This document shows positions 7,972 to 15,191 of a stretch of 64,000 nucleotides of DNA, in pieces. The notes under the pieces are model-generated. The model made no database searches, was not told the origin of the DNA, and saw nothing but the letters and a program-made list of their open reading frames with translations. The position numbers and the translations under genes were made by a program. Location: the NCBI GenBank assembly GCA_002480085.1, contig DKPJ01000011.1, forward strand, positions 807,037 through 871,036, in the 5' to 3' direction. Position 1 is the first letter of the stretch. The number at the start of each line of letters is the position of its first letter. This DNA is from Enterobacteriaceae bacterium UBA7338 (GTDB lineage Bacteria > Pseudomonadota > Gammaproteobacteria > Enterobacterales > Enterobacteriaceae).

Positions 7972-9359
7972 CCCCGTACCGGCTTAATGTTCTGATTCAT
8001 CCGGAAGAGGTTTGTCGGGTCGTACTTATTCTTCAGCTCCACCAGCCGTTCCCAGGTCGCACCGTAGGCGAAGGCGATGCGATCGGTCTCATCATGGGTG
8101 AGGAAGTTAATGTATGCCCCGCTGCTGGCAAAGGGTTGTGATCTCGCGAAAAACTCTCGCGCCCAGGTGATGCAGCGCTCATCCTCGGCGGCGGTCTCCC
8201 AGCGACCGTGAACATTCATTACGTAGTTGGCATCCCGGTTTGAGTAGGCCATCGCGTCGGGCGCTACGCTGGCCGTCTGGCCGCCAATCGTCCCGATAAA
8301 TATTTCACAATGAGGTGACGGCAGTTTGGCGGCAAATTCGACGATCGCATCGATAACGCCGTCGCTGAGCTGCGAGAAGTTGTGCGACTTCCAGTAGTTG
8401 CGCGCCCCTTTTACCAGCAGCGGATCGAAGGCCTGCTGCCAGGCGACATAGGGCTGCACGCCGATGTGTTCGCCGAGCACCGTGCCAAACCCGCGCAGCG
8501 GCTCGATTAGCCTCTCGCCCTCTTCAGGATCGCCCGCATAGCACAGCGCCAGCGCGACCATCTCTTTCCCGTGTACGTCCTCGGGCAAGAAGGGTAGCGG
8601 AGGGGCTTTGCGCGTGACCATCCAGACATTAAGCTCATCCGGCATCGTCTCGGTGAACCGGGCAAACTGTGAGATGACCTGTTTTGCCTCAGCAAACGGA
8701 AAGACGATAAGCCCGCTCAATACGTTCGGTCCGACGGGATGGAGCTGGAACTCGAAGCGCGTCACCACCCCGAAGTTGCCGCCCCCGCCCCGCAGTCCCC
8801 AAAAGAGATCCGCATTTTCTGTTTCGCTGGCGTGCAGCTGGCGGCCATCTGCCGTGACGACCTCAACGGAGAGCAGGTTGTCTATGGTCATACCGTACTT
8901 CCGACTCAGCCAGCCGAAGCCGCCGCCGAGCGTCAGGCCAGCCACTCCCGTAGTCGAGTTGATGCCCAGCGGCGTGGCAAGACCGTGGACCTGGGCTGCC
9001 TCATCAAAATCGTTGAGCGTGCAGCCTGGCTCAACGCTGGCCCGGTGGGTATTCAGGTCTACCAGCACTTCCTTCATCAGCGAGAGGTCGATCATCAGAC
9101 CGTCGTCGCATACGGCATTACCAGCAATGTTATGCCCACCTCCTCGGATTGAGATAAGAAGATCCTGCGTGCGACCAAATTCGATAGCCTGGACGACATC
9201 TTCAGCCGACATGCAACGGGCGATCAGGGCGGGTCTGCGGTCGATCATGGCGTTCCAGATCTGGCGCACCTCGTCATAGCCTGCCTCATCAGGGAGGATC
9301 ACTTTCCCATGGAAGTGCGTTTTGAACTCGTCGATATTGTCCTTAGGTAACTCGTTCAT
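7968..9359 (-). CDS. FAD-binding oxidoreductase, berberine-bridge-enzyme type
   Basis: A 463-aa flavoprotein of the FAD_binding_4/BBE family. ATG at 9359 follows AGGAGACAATC, and the reading frame upstream of it has no family similarity. The FAD domain shows IRGGGHNIAGNAV with a covalent-flavin histidine at residue 76, then LTLGGGFGWLSRKYG and GLRGGGGNFGVV. The C-terminal BBE motif is RLVELKNKYDPTNLFRMNQN. I see no cysteine at the usual second attachment point (STTGVAG), so single covalent attachment is likely. It probably oxidises a small alcohol, sugar or aromatic substrate. The TetR gene lies just upstream on the same strand. Confidence 0.88.
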   Translation of the reverse strand: MNELPKDNIDEFKTHFHGKVILPDEAGYDEVRQIWNAMIDRRPALIARCMSAEDVVQAIEFGRTQDLLISIRGGGHNIAGNAVCDDGLMIDLSLMKEVLVDLNTHRASVEPGCTLNDFDEAAQVHGLATPLGINSTTGVAGLTLGGGFGWLSRKYGMTIDNLLSVEVVTADGRQLHASETENADLFWGLRGGGGNFGVVTRFEFQLHPVGPNVLSGLIVFPFAEAKQVISQFARFTETMPDELNVWMVTRKAPPLPFLPEDVHGKEMVALALCYAGDPEEGERLIEPLRGFGTVLGEHIGVQPYVAWQQAFDPLLVKGARNYWKSHNFSQLSDGVIDAIVEFAAKLPSPHCEIFIGTIGGQTASVAPDAMAYSNRDANYVMNVHGRWETAAEDERCITWAREFFARSQPFASSGAYINFLTHDETDRIAFAYGATWERLVELKNKYDPTNLFRMNQNIKPVRG

Positions 9360-9505
9360 GATTGTCTCCTGGATGTGTGTATCCCTACCAATTATGGTGG
9401 GTTCCTCGCAGGTTCTGCTGGATTCCAGGAGACTTGTTAAGAAGTTTGTTAACCCGGTCATAATCAGGTTTGGCACTGGACCACGCCTCTGTCCAGGGTT
9501 GCGCC

Positions 9506-10114
9506 CTACTCGATACAGTGCGGATCGGGATTGCGTAAGCCACTTACCAGTTGCGTAAACACCGCAATAATTTTCGGCAGGGCCTTCTCCGGCTCGTTGC
9601 TGGCCGCTATCCAGAGCGCGGCATTCATCGCGGCGCTGTTTAACATATGTGCTGCGGCATCGGCATCTACGGCTTTGAGTACGCCGCATTCAAGCATTTT
9701 TTTAACCGTCTGGCGGGTGGCATCAAGGCAGCTTATCTGCCCGGGCCACTGGGCGGGATCGCCCAGAAACGCCGGGCCATCAAGCAGCACGATGCGCCGC
9801 ACCTCGGGATCCAGCGCCATCTTGATATAGGCAACGCCTTCAGCCAGCAGCCTTTCCCAATCGTCGCTGGCATGAGAGGCGTCAGCCTTAGCACGCTCTG
9901 CCATTTCTCCATCAATCTGAGCAACAACGGCGGCCAGTAATCCCTTTTTATCACCAAAGTTGTGATAGAGCGCGCCACGGGTAAGCCCAACGCTGGCGGT
10001 TAACTCATCCATGGATGACGCGGCGTACCCTCTCTCAGCAAAGGCTTTCCGCGCTGCCGCGATCAGTTTTATGCGGTTCTCTTCCATCGTTTCGCTGCGT
10101 CGTTTGGCAACCAT
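9506..10114 (-). CDS. TetR-family transcriptional regulator
   Basis: A 202-aa TetR-type repressor. ATG at 10114 follows GGAGAAGGT, while an ATG eight codons upstream lies inside an operator copy. The N-terminal helix-turn-helix (about 10-57) includes RGYAASSMDELTASVGLTRG and ALYHNFGDKKGL. The C-terminal ligand domain contains a conserved tail block FTQLVSGLRN. It is flanked by the FAD-oxidase gene downstream and a divergent RidA-like gene pair, so it probably controls both. Two tandem palindromes in the intergenic space are its likely operators. Confidence 0.92.
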   Translation of the reverse strand: MVAKRRSETMEENRIKLIAAARKAFAERGYAASSMDELTASVGLTRGALYHNFGDKKGLLAAVVAQIDGEMAERAKADASHASDDWERLLAEGVAYIKMALDPEVRRIVLLDGPAFLGDPAQWPGQISCLDATRQTVKKMLECGVLKAVDADAAAHMLNSAAMNAALWIAASNEPEKALPKIIAVFTQLVSGLRNPDPHCIE

Positions 10115-10130
10115 ACCTTCTCCATATTCA

Positions 10131-10178
10131 TTTGACATACGCCGCGTATGTGTGATTAATTTGACATACGCCGCGTAT
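10131..10178. promoter_or_regulatory. Tandem TetR operators
   Basis: The 19-bp sequence TTTGACATACGCCGCGTAT occurs twice, at 10131-10149 and 10160-10178, so with a 29-bp period. Each copy contains a perfect palindrome, ATACGC-C-GCGTAT, and in the first it extends to 17 bp (10135-10151). TTGACA inside each copy could serve as a -35 box. The site lies between the tetR start and the divergent RidA-like gene. Confidence 0.82.
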
Positions 10179-10241
10179 ATTAAACCAACTCACCGTGCTG
10201 TGCTTTACGTTTTTCACCCTGAATAAAGTAAAGGAAACCCT

Positions 10242-10637
10242 ATGATACAACGCGAACCGATTTTCCCCGCCAGCCGCCATGCTCTCTATGAGGAGCACGG
10301 CTATTCTGCTGCGATACGTTCCGGCGATTTGCTGTTTGTTTCCGGCCAGGTGGGAAGCCGCGCCGATGGCACACCGGAGCCAGATTTTGCCGCGCAGGTG
10401 CAGTTGGCGTTTGATAACCTGCAAGCGACGCTGGCGGCGGCGGGCTGCACATTTGAAGATCTGATTGATGTCACCACCTTTCACACCGATCCGCAAAATC
10501 AATTTCCCACGATCATGCAGGTGAAAGAGGCTATTTTCCCGCATCCCCCCTATCCAAACTGGACAGCCGTGGGCGTTACATGGCTCGCAGAATTTGATTT
10601 TGAAATTAAGGTCATAGCCCGAATACCTACCCCTTAG
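10242..10637 (+). CDS. RidA-family protein lacking the catalytic arginine
   Basis: A 131-aa member of the YjgF/YER057c/UK114 (RidA) family with a clear AAAGGAAACCCT ribosome-binding region. Family blocks are ALYEEHGYSAAIRSGDLLFV, FDNLQATLAAAGCTFEDL and IDVTTFHTD. At the position where RidA has PARS with the imine-deaminating arginine, this protein reads PNWT (residue W107). It is thus a non-canonical Rid protein and probably does not hydrolyse 2-aminoacrylate. It is followed after 31 bp by an NAD(P)-binding protein gene and is divergent from the TetR gene. Confidence 0.88.
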   Translation: MIQREPIFPASRHALYEEHGYSAAIRSGDLLFVSGQVGSRADGTPEPDFAAQVQLAFDNLQATLAAAGCTFEDLIDVTTFHTDPQNQFPTIMQVKEAIFPHPPYPNWTAVGVTWLAEFDFEIKVIARIPTP

Positions 10638-10668
10638 TCGCTCATCATCTAAACGAGGAGACACGCTT

Positions 10669-11676
10669 ATGTCATTAGATCCGATTCTATTAATGGGTGG
10701 TTCCGGTTCAATTGGTCGCCAGGCCGCTCGGGCGATACACGCTATCTATCCCGATGTTCCCCTGCTGGTCGGTGGCCGCGAGCTTACCAAAGCGCAGAAT
10801 GCAGCGGCAGAAATGGGACATGCGCAAGGTGTCGCGCTCGATACGGCGTCTGCTGACCTGGGGCTTGGCGAGCAAAAAGTCAGCGCTGTGGTCGTTCTCT
10901 ATAAGGATCATGCCCTTGCCGGACTCCGCTTCGCCCAGTCGCGCGGCATACCGCATCTGAGTATCTCGTCGGGGATATTTGAGATCGCCCCGGAAATCGC
11001 CAGCTTTATGAATGCACCGAGTGCCTCAGCGATCGTGCTTGGCTATGAGTGGCTGGTAGGCGCCACCACGGTTCCTGCGCTCCATCTGGCAAAATCATTC
11101 AGCGAGGTGTCTGAAATTCGCATTGGTGCTCTGGTTGATGAAGAGGATACCGGCGGTCCGGCGGTAGCCGCTGATTTCGAACATCTGAATCACCTGCTGC
11201 CGGAGGCGCTTACGCTCCGGGAGGGTATCTGGCTATGGCGTGAGGGCGACGACGCCAAAGCGGTTTTCTCCGCGCTCGACGGTACTGACATTAACGCTAC
11301 CGGCTTCTCCTCAATCGACGTGACGGGTCTGGCCGCCGCTACCGGCGCACACAGCGTTCAGTTCGACCTGGGTCAGGGCGTCAGCTCGAGCCGACGTAAA
11401 GGCGGTGCATTATCGACGGAGATCGTTCTTGATATTTCTGGCCTCGACCACTCAGGAGAGGCACGTCGCACCCGCCATGCGGTTGTGCATCCGGGCGGTG
11501 CGGCACCGTTGACAGGGATGGGGATAGCCTTGCTCCTTGAACGGCTGCTCGGGCTGGATGGAGAGTCGCCGGTAGCGCCTGGATTATACTTCCCTTATCA
11601 GATTCTGGATGCCGCGCGCTATTTAGCGCGTCTGGCGCAGGAGGGGGGTGAGGTTGTGGAGCTGCCTTCGTCATAG
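10669..11676 (+). CDS. NAD(P)-binding protein, saccharopine-dehydrogenase-like
   Basis: A 335-aa protein with an N-terminal Rossmann motif LMGGSGSIGRQAARAI and the following VGGRELTKAQ, as in saccharopine-dehydrogenase-type oxidoreductases and their relatives. It is preceded by GAGGAGACACGCTT. A C-terminal part rich in hydrophobic stretches lacks anything I can assign. It follows the RidA-like gene closely, so both likely form a TetR-controlled operon with an unknown catabolic or detoxifying role. No specific reaction is claimed. Confidence 0.75.
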   Translation: MSLDPILLMGGSGSIGRQAARAIHAIYPDVPLLVGGRELTKAQNAAAEMGHAQGVALDTASADLGLGEQKVSAVVVLYKDHALAGLRFAQSRGIPHLSISSGIFEIAPEIASFMNAPSASAIVLGYEWLVGATTVPALHLAKSFSEVSEIRIGALVDEEDTGGPAVAADFEHLNHLLPEALTLREGIWLWREGDDAKAVFSALDGTDINATGFSSIDVTGLAAATGAHSVQFDLGQGVSSSRRKGGALSTEIVLDISGLDHSGEARRTRHAVVHPGGAAPLTGMGIALLLERLLGLDGESPVAPGLYFPYQILDAARYLARLAQEGGEVVELPSS

Positions 11677-11682
11677 GGGTAA

Positions 11683-11704
11683 CGTGGGGCACGGAGGCCC
11701 CACG
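11683..11704. terminator. Convergent hairpin terminator
   Basis: CGTGGGGC (11683-11690) pairs with GCCCCACG (11697-11704) around a 6-nt loop, between two convergent genes. Few T residues follow on either strand (CTGTTT on the plus side), so efficiency is uncertain. Confidence 0.6.
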
Positions 11705-11732
11705 CTGTTTACAACGACAGCATGCCGAACGG

Positions 11733-13829
11733 TTATTCAGGCAGCGCGTACACCACGACCTGATCGCCCACCTGATCCTTCAGGATAGTATTTCCTCCAG
11801 CAACGAAGGCGACATACTGACGGCCTTTGTACTCATAGACTGACGGATTGGCTACCGCAGGCGCCTCAACCTGATCGGACCACAGCTCTTCCCCGCTATC
11901 CACAGAGTAGGCGCGTACTTTGGCATCCATTGACGCGCCGATAAAGACCACGCCACCCGCCGTCACGGCAGGGCCACCAATGGTAGGCGATCCCCAGCTT
12001 TCCGGCATAAAGAAGCCATACTGCTGCGATGCGCCAACCGGGCGACGCCACTTCACATCACCGGTGTGCATATCCAGCGCCACGATTTCACCAAACGGCG
12101 GCTGCCAGCATGGCATACCGAGCCAGTTATTCGCGACTAACAGACGCATGCCGTAAGGGGCGCCCTCCTGGGGAGCAAAGCCGCTCTCGTTGCCTGAATC
12201 TTTATCCGCGTTGTCATAATCTTCGCGGCTGTAGAGCTTCAGATACTGCACGATGTGTGAGGTGTTAACGATGGCAATCTGTTTTTGAGGATCGAACGCT
12301 ACGCCGCCCCACTGAACGCCACCGGCACTGTCCGGATAGGTCAGTGCGCCTTCGCCCTTCGTGGTGGGCGGTGTGTACATCCCCTCATAGGTCAAATTAT
12401 CCCACAGGCGGGAACACTGACCGGCACCGACAACATCCGCCAGTTTCCAGATCTCTGGCTTCTTCGATTGATCGAGCAGCGGCGCGGGTTTCGTCGGGAA
12501 CGGCTGCGTTGGTGAGAGCACCTCGCCCTGCACCGAACCATCGCCCTGCGGCACAGGACGCTCCTCGATAGGCCAGACATCCTCACCCGTCAGGCGGTTC
12601 ACGACAAACAGAAAGCCCTGCTTGGTCGCCTGGATCAGCGCCGGGATCTGTTTGCCGTTGACGGTGATATCCATCAGGGTCGGCGCAGAGTTGATATCGT
12701 AATCCCATACGTCGTGATGTACCCATTGACGAGACCAGACCACTTTGCCGGTGTTGATATCCAGCGCGGTGGTGGAGGTTCCCAGCGGAATGGGTTTAAC
12801 ACGGTTGCCGCCCCAGTAGTTCGGAGACGGGGATGAAACTGGCAGATAGACCAGACCATTAGCCTCATCGGCAGACATATGGGTCCAGACGTTGGCTGTA
12901 CCGGTGCTTTTACGGATCTCTGCCGGAATCGCTTCGAAGGTCCACTCACGCTCGCCGGTTTGCGCATTGATTGCGAACACGGTACCCGGAGGCGCTTCGG
13001 CGTACGCCCAGTCTTTTCCGGCCCAGCCCACAAGCAGATGGTTGCCGACTACGGTTGGCGGTTGCAGGATAGATAATGGGTATTTAGCGTTAACCGTGTT
13101 CCACTGATTGATGTCCAGCACGCCATTGTCAGCAAAACCGCTGCACGGCTTACCTGAATCGGCATCCAGCGCAAAGAGGTTGCCATCCACGGTGCCCATA
13201 TAAACAATCTTCTGGCACGCCTCGCCGGCAACCGGATTTTTAGCCTGCCAGTACGAGACGCCACGGTTTTTCAGTACCGGCTGGGTCAGGGCTTTGCGCG
13301 ACGATTTGGTGTCGTAATGCCACTTCTCCTTCCCTGTCCCAGGATCGAGCGCAATCAGGCGATCGAAAGGGGTACCAATGTAGATCGTCTCGTTGGCAAA
13401 AACAGGCGTCGCTGACCAGACGGTGGCCGAAATATCCCCTTTCCCGTCCGAGACGTCACCGGTATGAAACTCCCAGACTTTGGTTAATTTATTGACGTTG
13501 TCCGCGTTGATCTGCGTCAGCGGACTGTATTTCTGGGCGTTAAGCTGACCATGGAAGCTGTCCCAGGTGGCCGTAGAGGGGACCAGCGGCGTCGCAGGCT
13601 GCGCGGCGGATTCCACTTTCTGCCCGTCATTTTTGCCCGTAGAGGCATCGTCGGTGGTTTTAGTCGTCCCAGGTGCCTGTTGATCGGCCGCATCTACGTT
13701 CAGCTCTTCCTGAGTTCCCTGAGATGCCTCAGCGGCTTTATCCTGCGCATGTAACGTCAGGGGGGCGACCAGCAATGCCAGCGCCGTCATGCTGACTTTT
13801 AGTAATGGAGAGTGTTTTTCGTTATGCAC
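11733..13829 (-). CDS. PQQ-dependent dehydrogenase, periplasmic catalytic subunit
   Basis: A 698-aa quinoprotein. GTG at 13829 follows GAGGAGCCGCCC and gives a proper signal peptide (KVSMTALALLVAPLTLHAQ). A 50-residue linker rich in A, Q, T and D follows. The rest is the eight-bladed propeller of the glucose/quinate/shikimate family, with repeats such as IALDPGTGKEKW and ALDINTGKVVW. WVHHDVWDYDINSAPT matches the block that carries the catalytic aspartate in glucose dehydrogenase. It lacks the membrane domain of Gcd; a separate membrane protein gene sits 10 bp upstream. Electrons would go to ubiquinone. The substrate is unknown, and a TPFD replaces the TPHN-type motif I recall from glucose dehydrogenase. 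Confidence 0.88.
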   Translation of the reverse strand: MHNEKHSPLLKVSMTALALLVAPLTLHAQDKAAEASQGTQEELNVDAADQQAPGTTKTTDDASTGKNDGQKVESAAQPATPLVPSTATWDSFHGQLNAQKYSPLTQINADNVNKLTKVWEFHTGDVSDGKGDISATVWSATPVFANETIYIGTPFDRLIALDPGTGKEKWHYDTKSSRKALTQPVLKNRGVSYWQAKNPVAGEACQKIVYMGTVDGNLFALDADSGKPCSGFADNGVLDINQWNTVNAKYPLSILQPPTVVGNHLLVGWAGKDWAYAEAPPGTVFAINAQTGEREWTFEAIPAEIRKSTGTANVWTHMSADEANGLVYLPVSSPSPNYWGGNRVKPIPLGTSTTALDINTGKVVWSRQWVHHDVWDYDINSAPTLMDITVNGKQIPALIQATKQGFLFVVNRLTGEDVWPIEERPVPQGDGSVQGEVLSPTQPFPTKPAPLLDQSKKPEIWKLADVVGAGQCSRLWDNLTYEGMYTPPTTKGEGALTYPDSAGGVQWGGVAFDPQKQIAIVNTSHIVQYLKLYSREDYDNADKDSGNESGFAPQEGAPYGMRLLVANNWLGMPCWQPPFGEIVALDMHTGDVKWRRPVGASQQYGFFMPESWGSPTIGGPAVTAGGVVFIGASMDAKVRAYSVDSGEELWSDQVEAPAVANPSVYEYKGRQYVAFVAGGNTILKDQVGDQVVVYALPE

Positions 13830-13839
13830 GGGCGGCTCC

Positions 13840-14205
13840 TCAGGCTCTGGCGCGATGATTAGGACCAACGGAATGGCTGCTCAGCGCAATCAGACCCATC
13901 AGGCCGACCACCATTGCCGCGGTAATGATGTACTGATGCAGCAGCGCGCCAGCAAAACCAATACCGAACAACATCACAAGGGTGACAATAATCAGGAAAA
14001 TGCGCGCGCCACGGCGGGATGCGCCACGCAGGATAAAGGCTACTATTGCCAGCAGCAGGCTGGCGATGGCCACGCCCAGCGCGCCGATAGTGCCGGTGAC
14101 GCCGGTGAGCGGCGTCAGCCACGCGTATAAAGCCACCGCGAAGCCAATCACCGCTGACAGCAGCAGCAATATTGTGCCGATGCGTGAGGGTTGAGATTGC
14201 AACAT
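13840..14205 (-). CDS. Small inner-membrane protein, probable anchor of the PQQ dehydrogenase
   Basis: A 121-aa protein with four predicted membrane helices at about 10-31, 38-60, 68-91 and 93-110. The helices are separated by short loops and it has an arginine-rich patch (RGASRRGAR). It corresponds in place and character to the N-terminal membrane domain of membrane-bound PQQ dehydrogenases. That domain has five helices in E. coli Gcd. The stop codon precedes the GTG of the catalytic gene by 10 bp, so the two are surely co-translated. It likely tethers the enzyme and passes electrons to ubiquinone. The function is inferred from position. Confidence 0.75.
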   Translation of the reverse strand: MLQSQPSRIGTILLLLSAVIGFAVALYAWLTPLTGVTGTIGALGVAIASLLLAIVAFILRGASRRGARIFLIIVTLVMLFGIGFAGALLHQYIITAAMVVGLMGLIALSSHSVGPNHRARA

Positions 14206-14407
14206 ACCAGGAAACCCCTATCAAAAATGAACAATAATTAACGTGCGTAAGGGTGGGCTAATGCAGCTGTTATTTATCCAGGGCAACAATTTATGCAGGG
14301 CAACAGCAGCGGCATCGCTCACTAGACGTAACTGAGTATAGAAGAAGGATTTTTTTACGCGGCGTGAAGTCGTGGGTGACATCCGGCAGTCTCAACGCGT
14401 TGATGCA

Positions 14408-14414
14408 CTATACT
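14408..14414 (+). promoter_or_regulatory. Candidate sigma-S -10 element
   Basis: CTATACT matches the extended sigma-S -10 consensus and lies about 87 bp upstream of the DUF4142 start. The same heptamer precedes osmB in this window. The rest of 14206-14500 holds no gene I can see. Confidence 0.5.
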
Positions 14415-14500
14415 GACCATTGCAGTTGTAATTTATAGACGAGGCTGCCCACGGTTAATTATCTAAAAACAACCTTACCCATGACCCTCAGGAGTACAAA

Positions 14501-15070
14501 ATGCAAAAGAGTAAAACCTTGAAAGGGCTGCTAGCCGCATCGGTAGTAGCAGCACTATTCAGCACTGTCAGCGTGCAAGCCCAGACGCAGACGAACGCTG
14601 CGCAGGGTGATGCCGCAGGCCAGACCGCATCGAGCGCAAGGCTCAGCTCCGGCGACGAAAAAGCGTTGAAGGACATGGCGCAGGCCAATATCAATGAAGT
14701 CGCCGCCGCTAAGATCGCGCTGAGCAAAGCTGAAAGCAGCGACGTCAAAGCATTCGCGCAGAAGATGGTCGATGACCACGGCGCTGCCCTGACTAAAGTC
14801 CAGACGGTGGCTCAGCAAAAAGGCGTGACGCTGCCGACCGAGCCGGACGCCCAGCATAAAGCGATGGCCGCCCAGCTGGAAAAGCAGAGCGGCGACGCAT
14901 TTGACAAGATGTATATGGAAAACGCTGGCACCAAAGATCACCAGATGGTGCTATCGAAGCTGCAGAGTGATGCCAAAAACATCAAGGATGCGGATGTGAA
15001 GGCGCTGGCCGACGCGCACACGCCGGTGGTTGAGCAGCATCTGAAGATGGCCCAGGAGATGAATAAATAG
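14501..15070 (+). CDS. Periplasmic DUF4142 protein
   Basis: A 189-aa secreted protein preceded by AGGAGTACAAA. A signal peptide is clear (KGLLAASVVAALFSTVSVQA, cleavage after AQA or nearby). The mature part is the four-helix DUF4142 domain, ferritin-like in fold. It starts at about residue 50 with DEKALKDMAQANINEVAAA and has the characteristic VDDHGAALTKVQTVAQQKGV. Many enterobacteria have such proteins, with expression in stationary phase or stress. A sigma-S-like -10 element upstream fits that. No enzymatic role is known. It is convergent with the iutA-like gene. Confidence 0.88.
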   Translation: MQKSKTLKGLLAASVVAALFSTVSVQAQTQTNAAQGDAAGQTASSARLSSGDEKALKDMAQANINEVAAAKIALSKAESSDVKAFAQKMVDDHGAALTKVQTVAQQKGVTLPTEPDAQHKAMAAQLEKQSGDAFDKMYMENAGTKDHQMVLSKLQSDAKNIKDADVKALADAHTPVVEQHLKMAQEMNK

Positions 15071-15155
15071 GTTCGGTGGGCACCTGGTCCTGCTCAGCGC
15101 CACTCCTGAATCGATGGCGTGTCAGAAAAATGATAAGGAGCTGGGAGAGTGTGAA

Positions 15156-15186
15156 ACTGCCGCCCGCCTTGCAGGTGGGCGGCAGT
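15156..15186. terminator. Terminator between DUF4142 and iutA-like genes
   Basis: ACTGCCGCCC (15156-15165) pairs with GGGCGGCAGT (15177-15186). It lies 5 bp from the iutA-like stop codon and on the minus strand is followed by TTCACA. It may serve the convergent DUF4142 gene as well. Confidence 0.65.
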
Positions 15187-15191
15187 GATTA

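Noticed and set aside
10128..10664. A 178-codon minus-strand frame over the Rid gene
   Set aside because: It is antisense to a clear family protein, crosses the TetR operators and has no recognisable domain.
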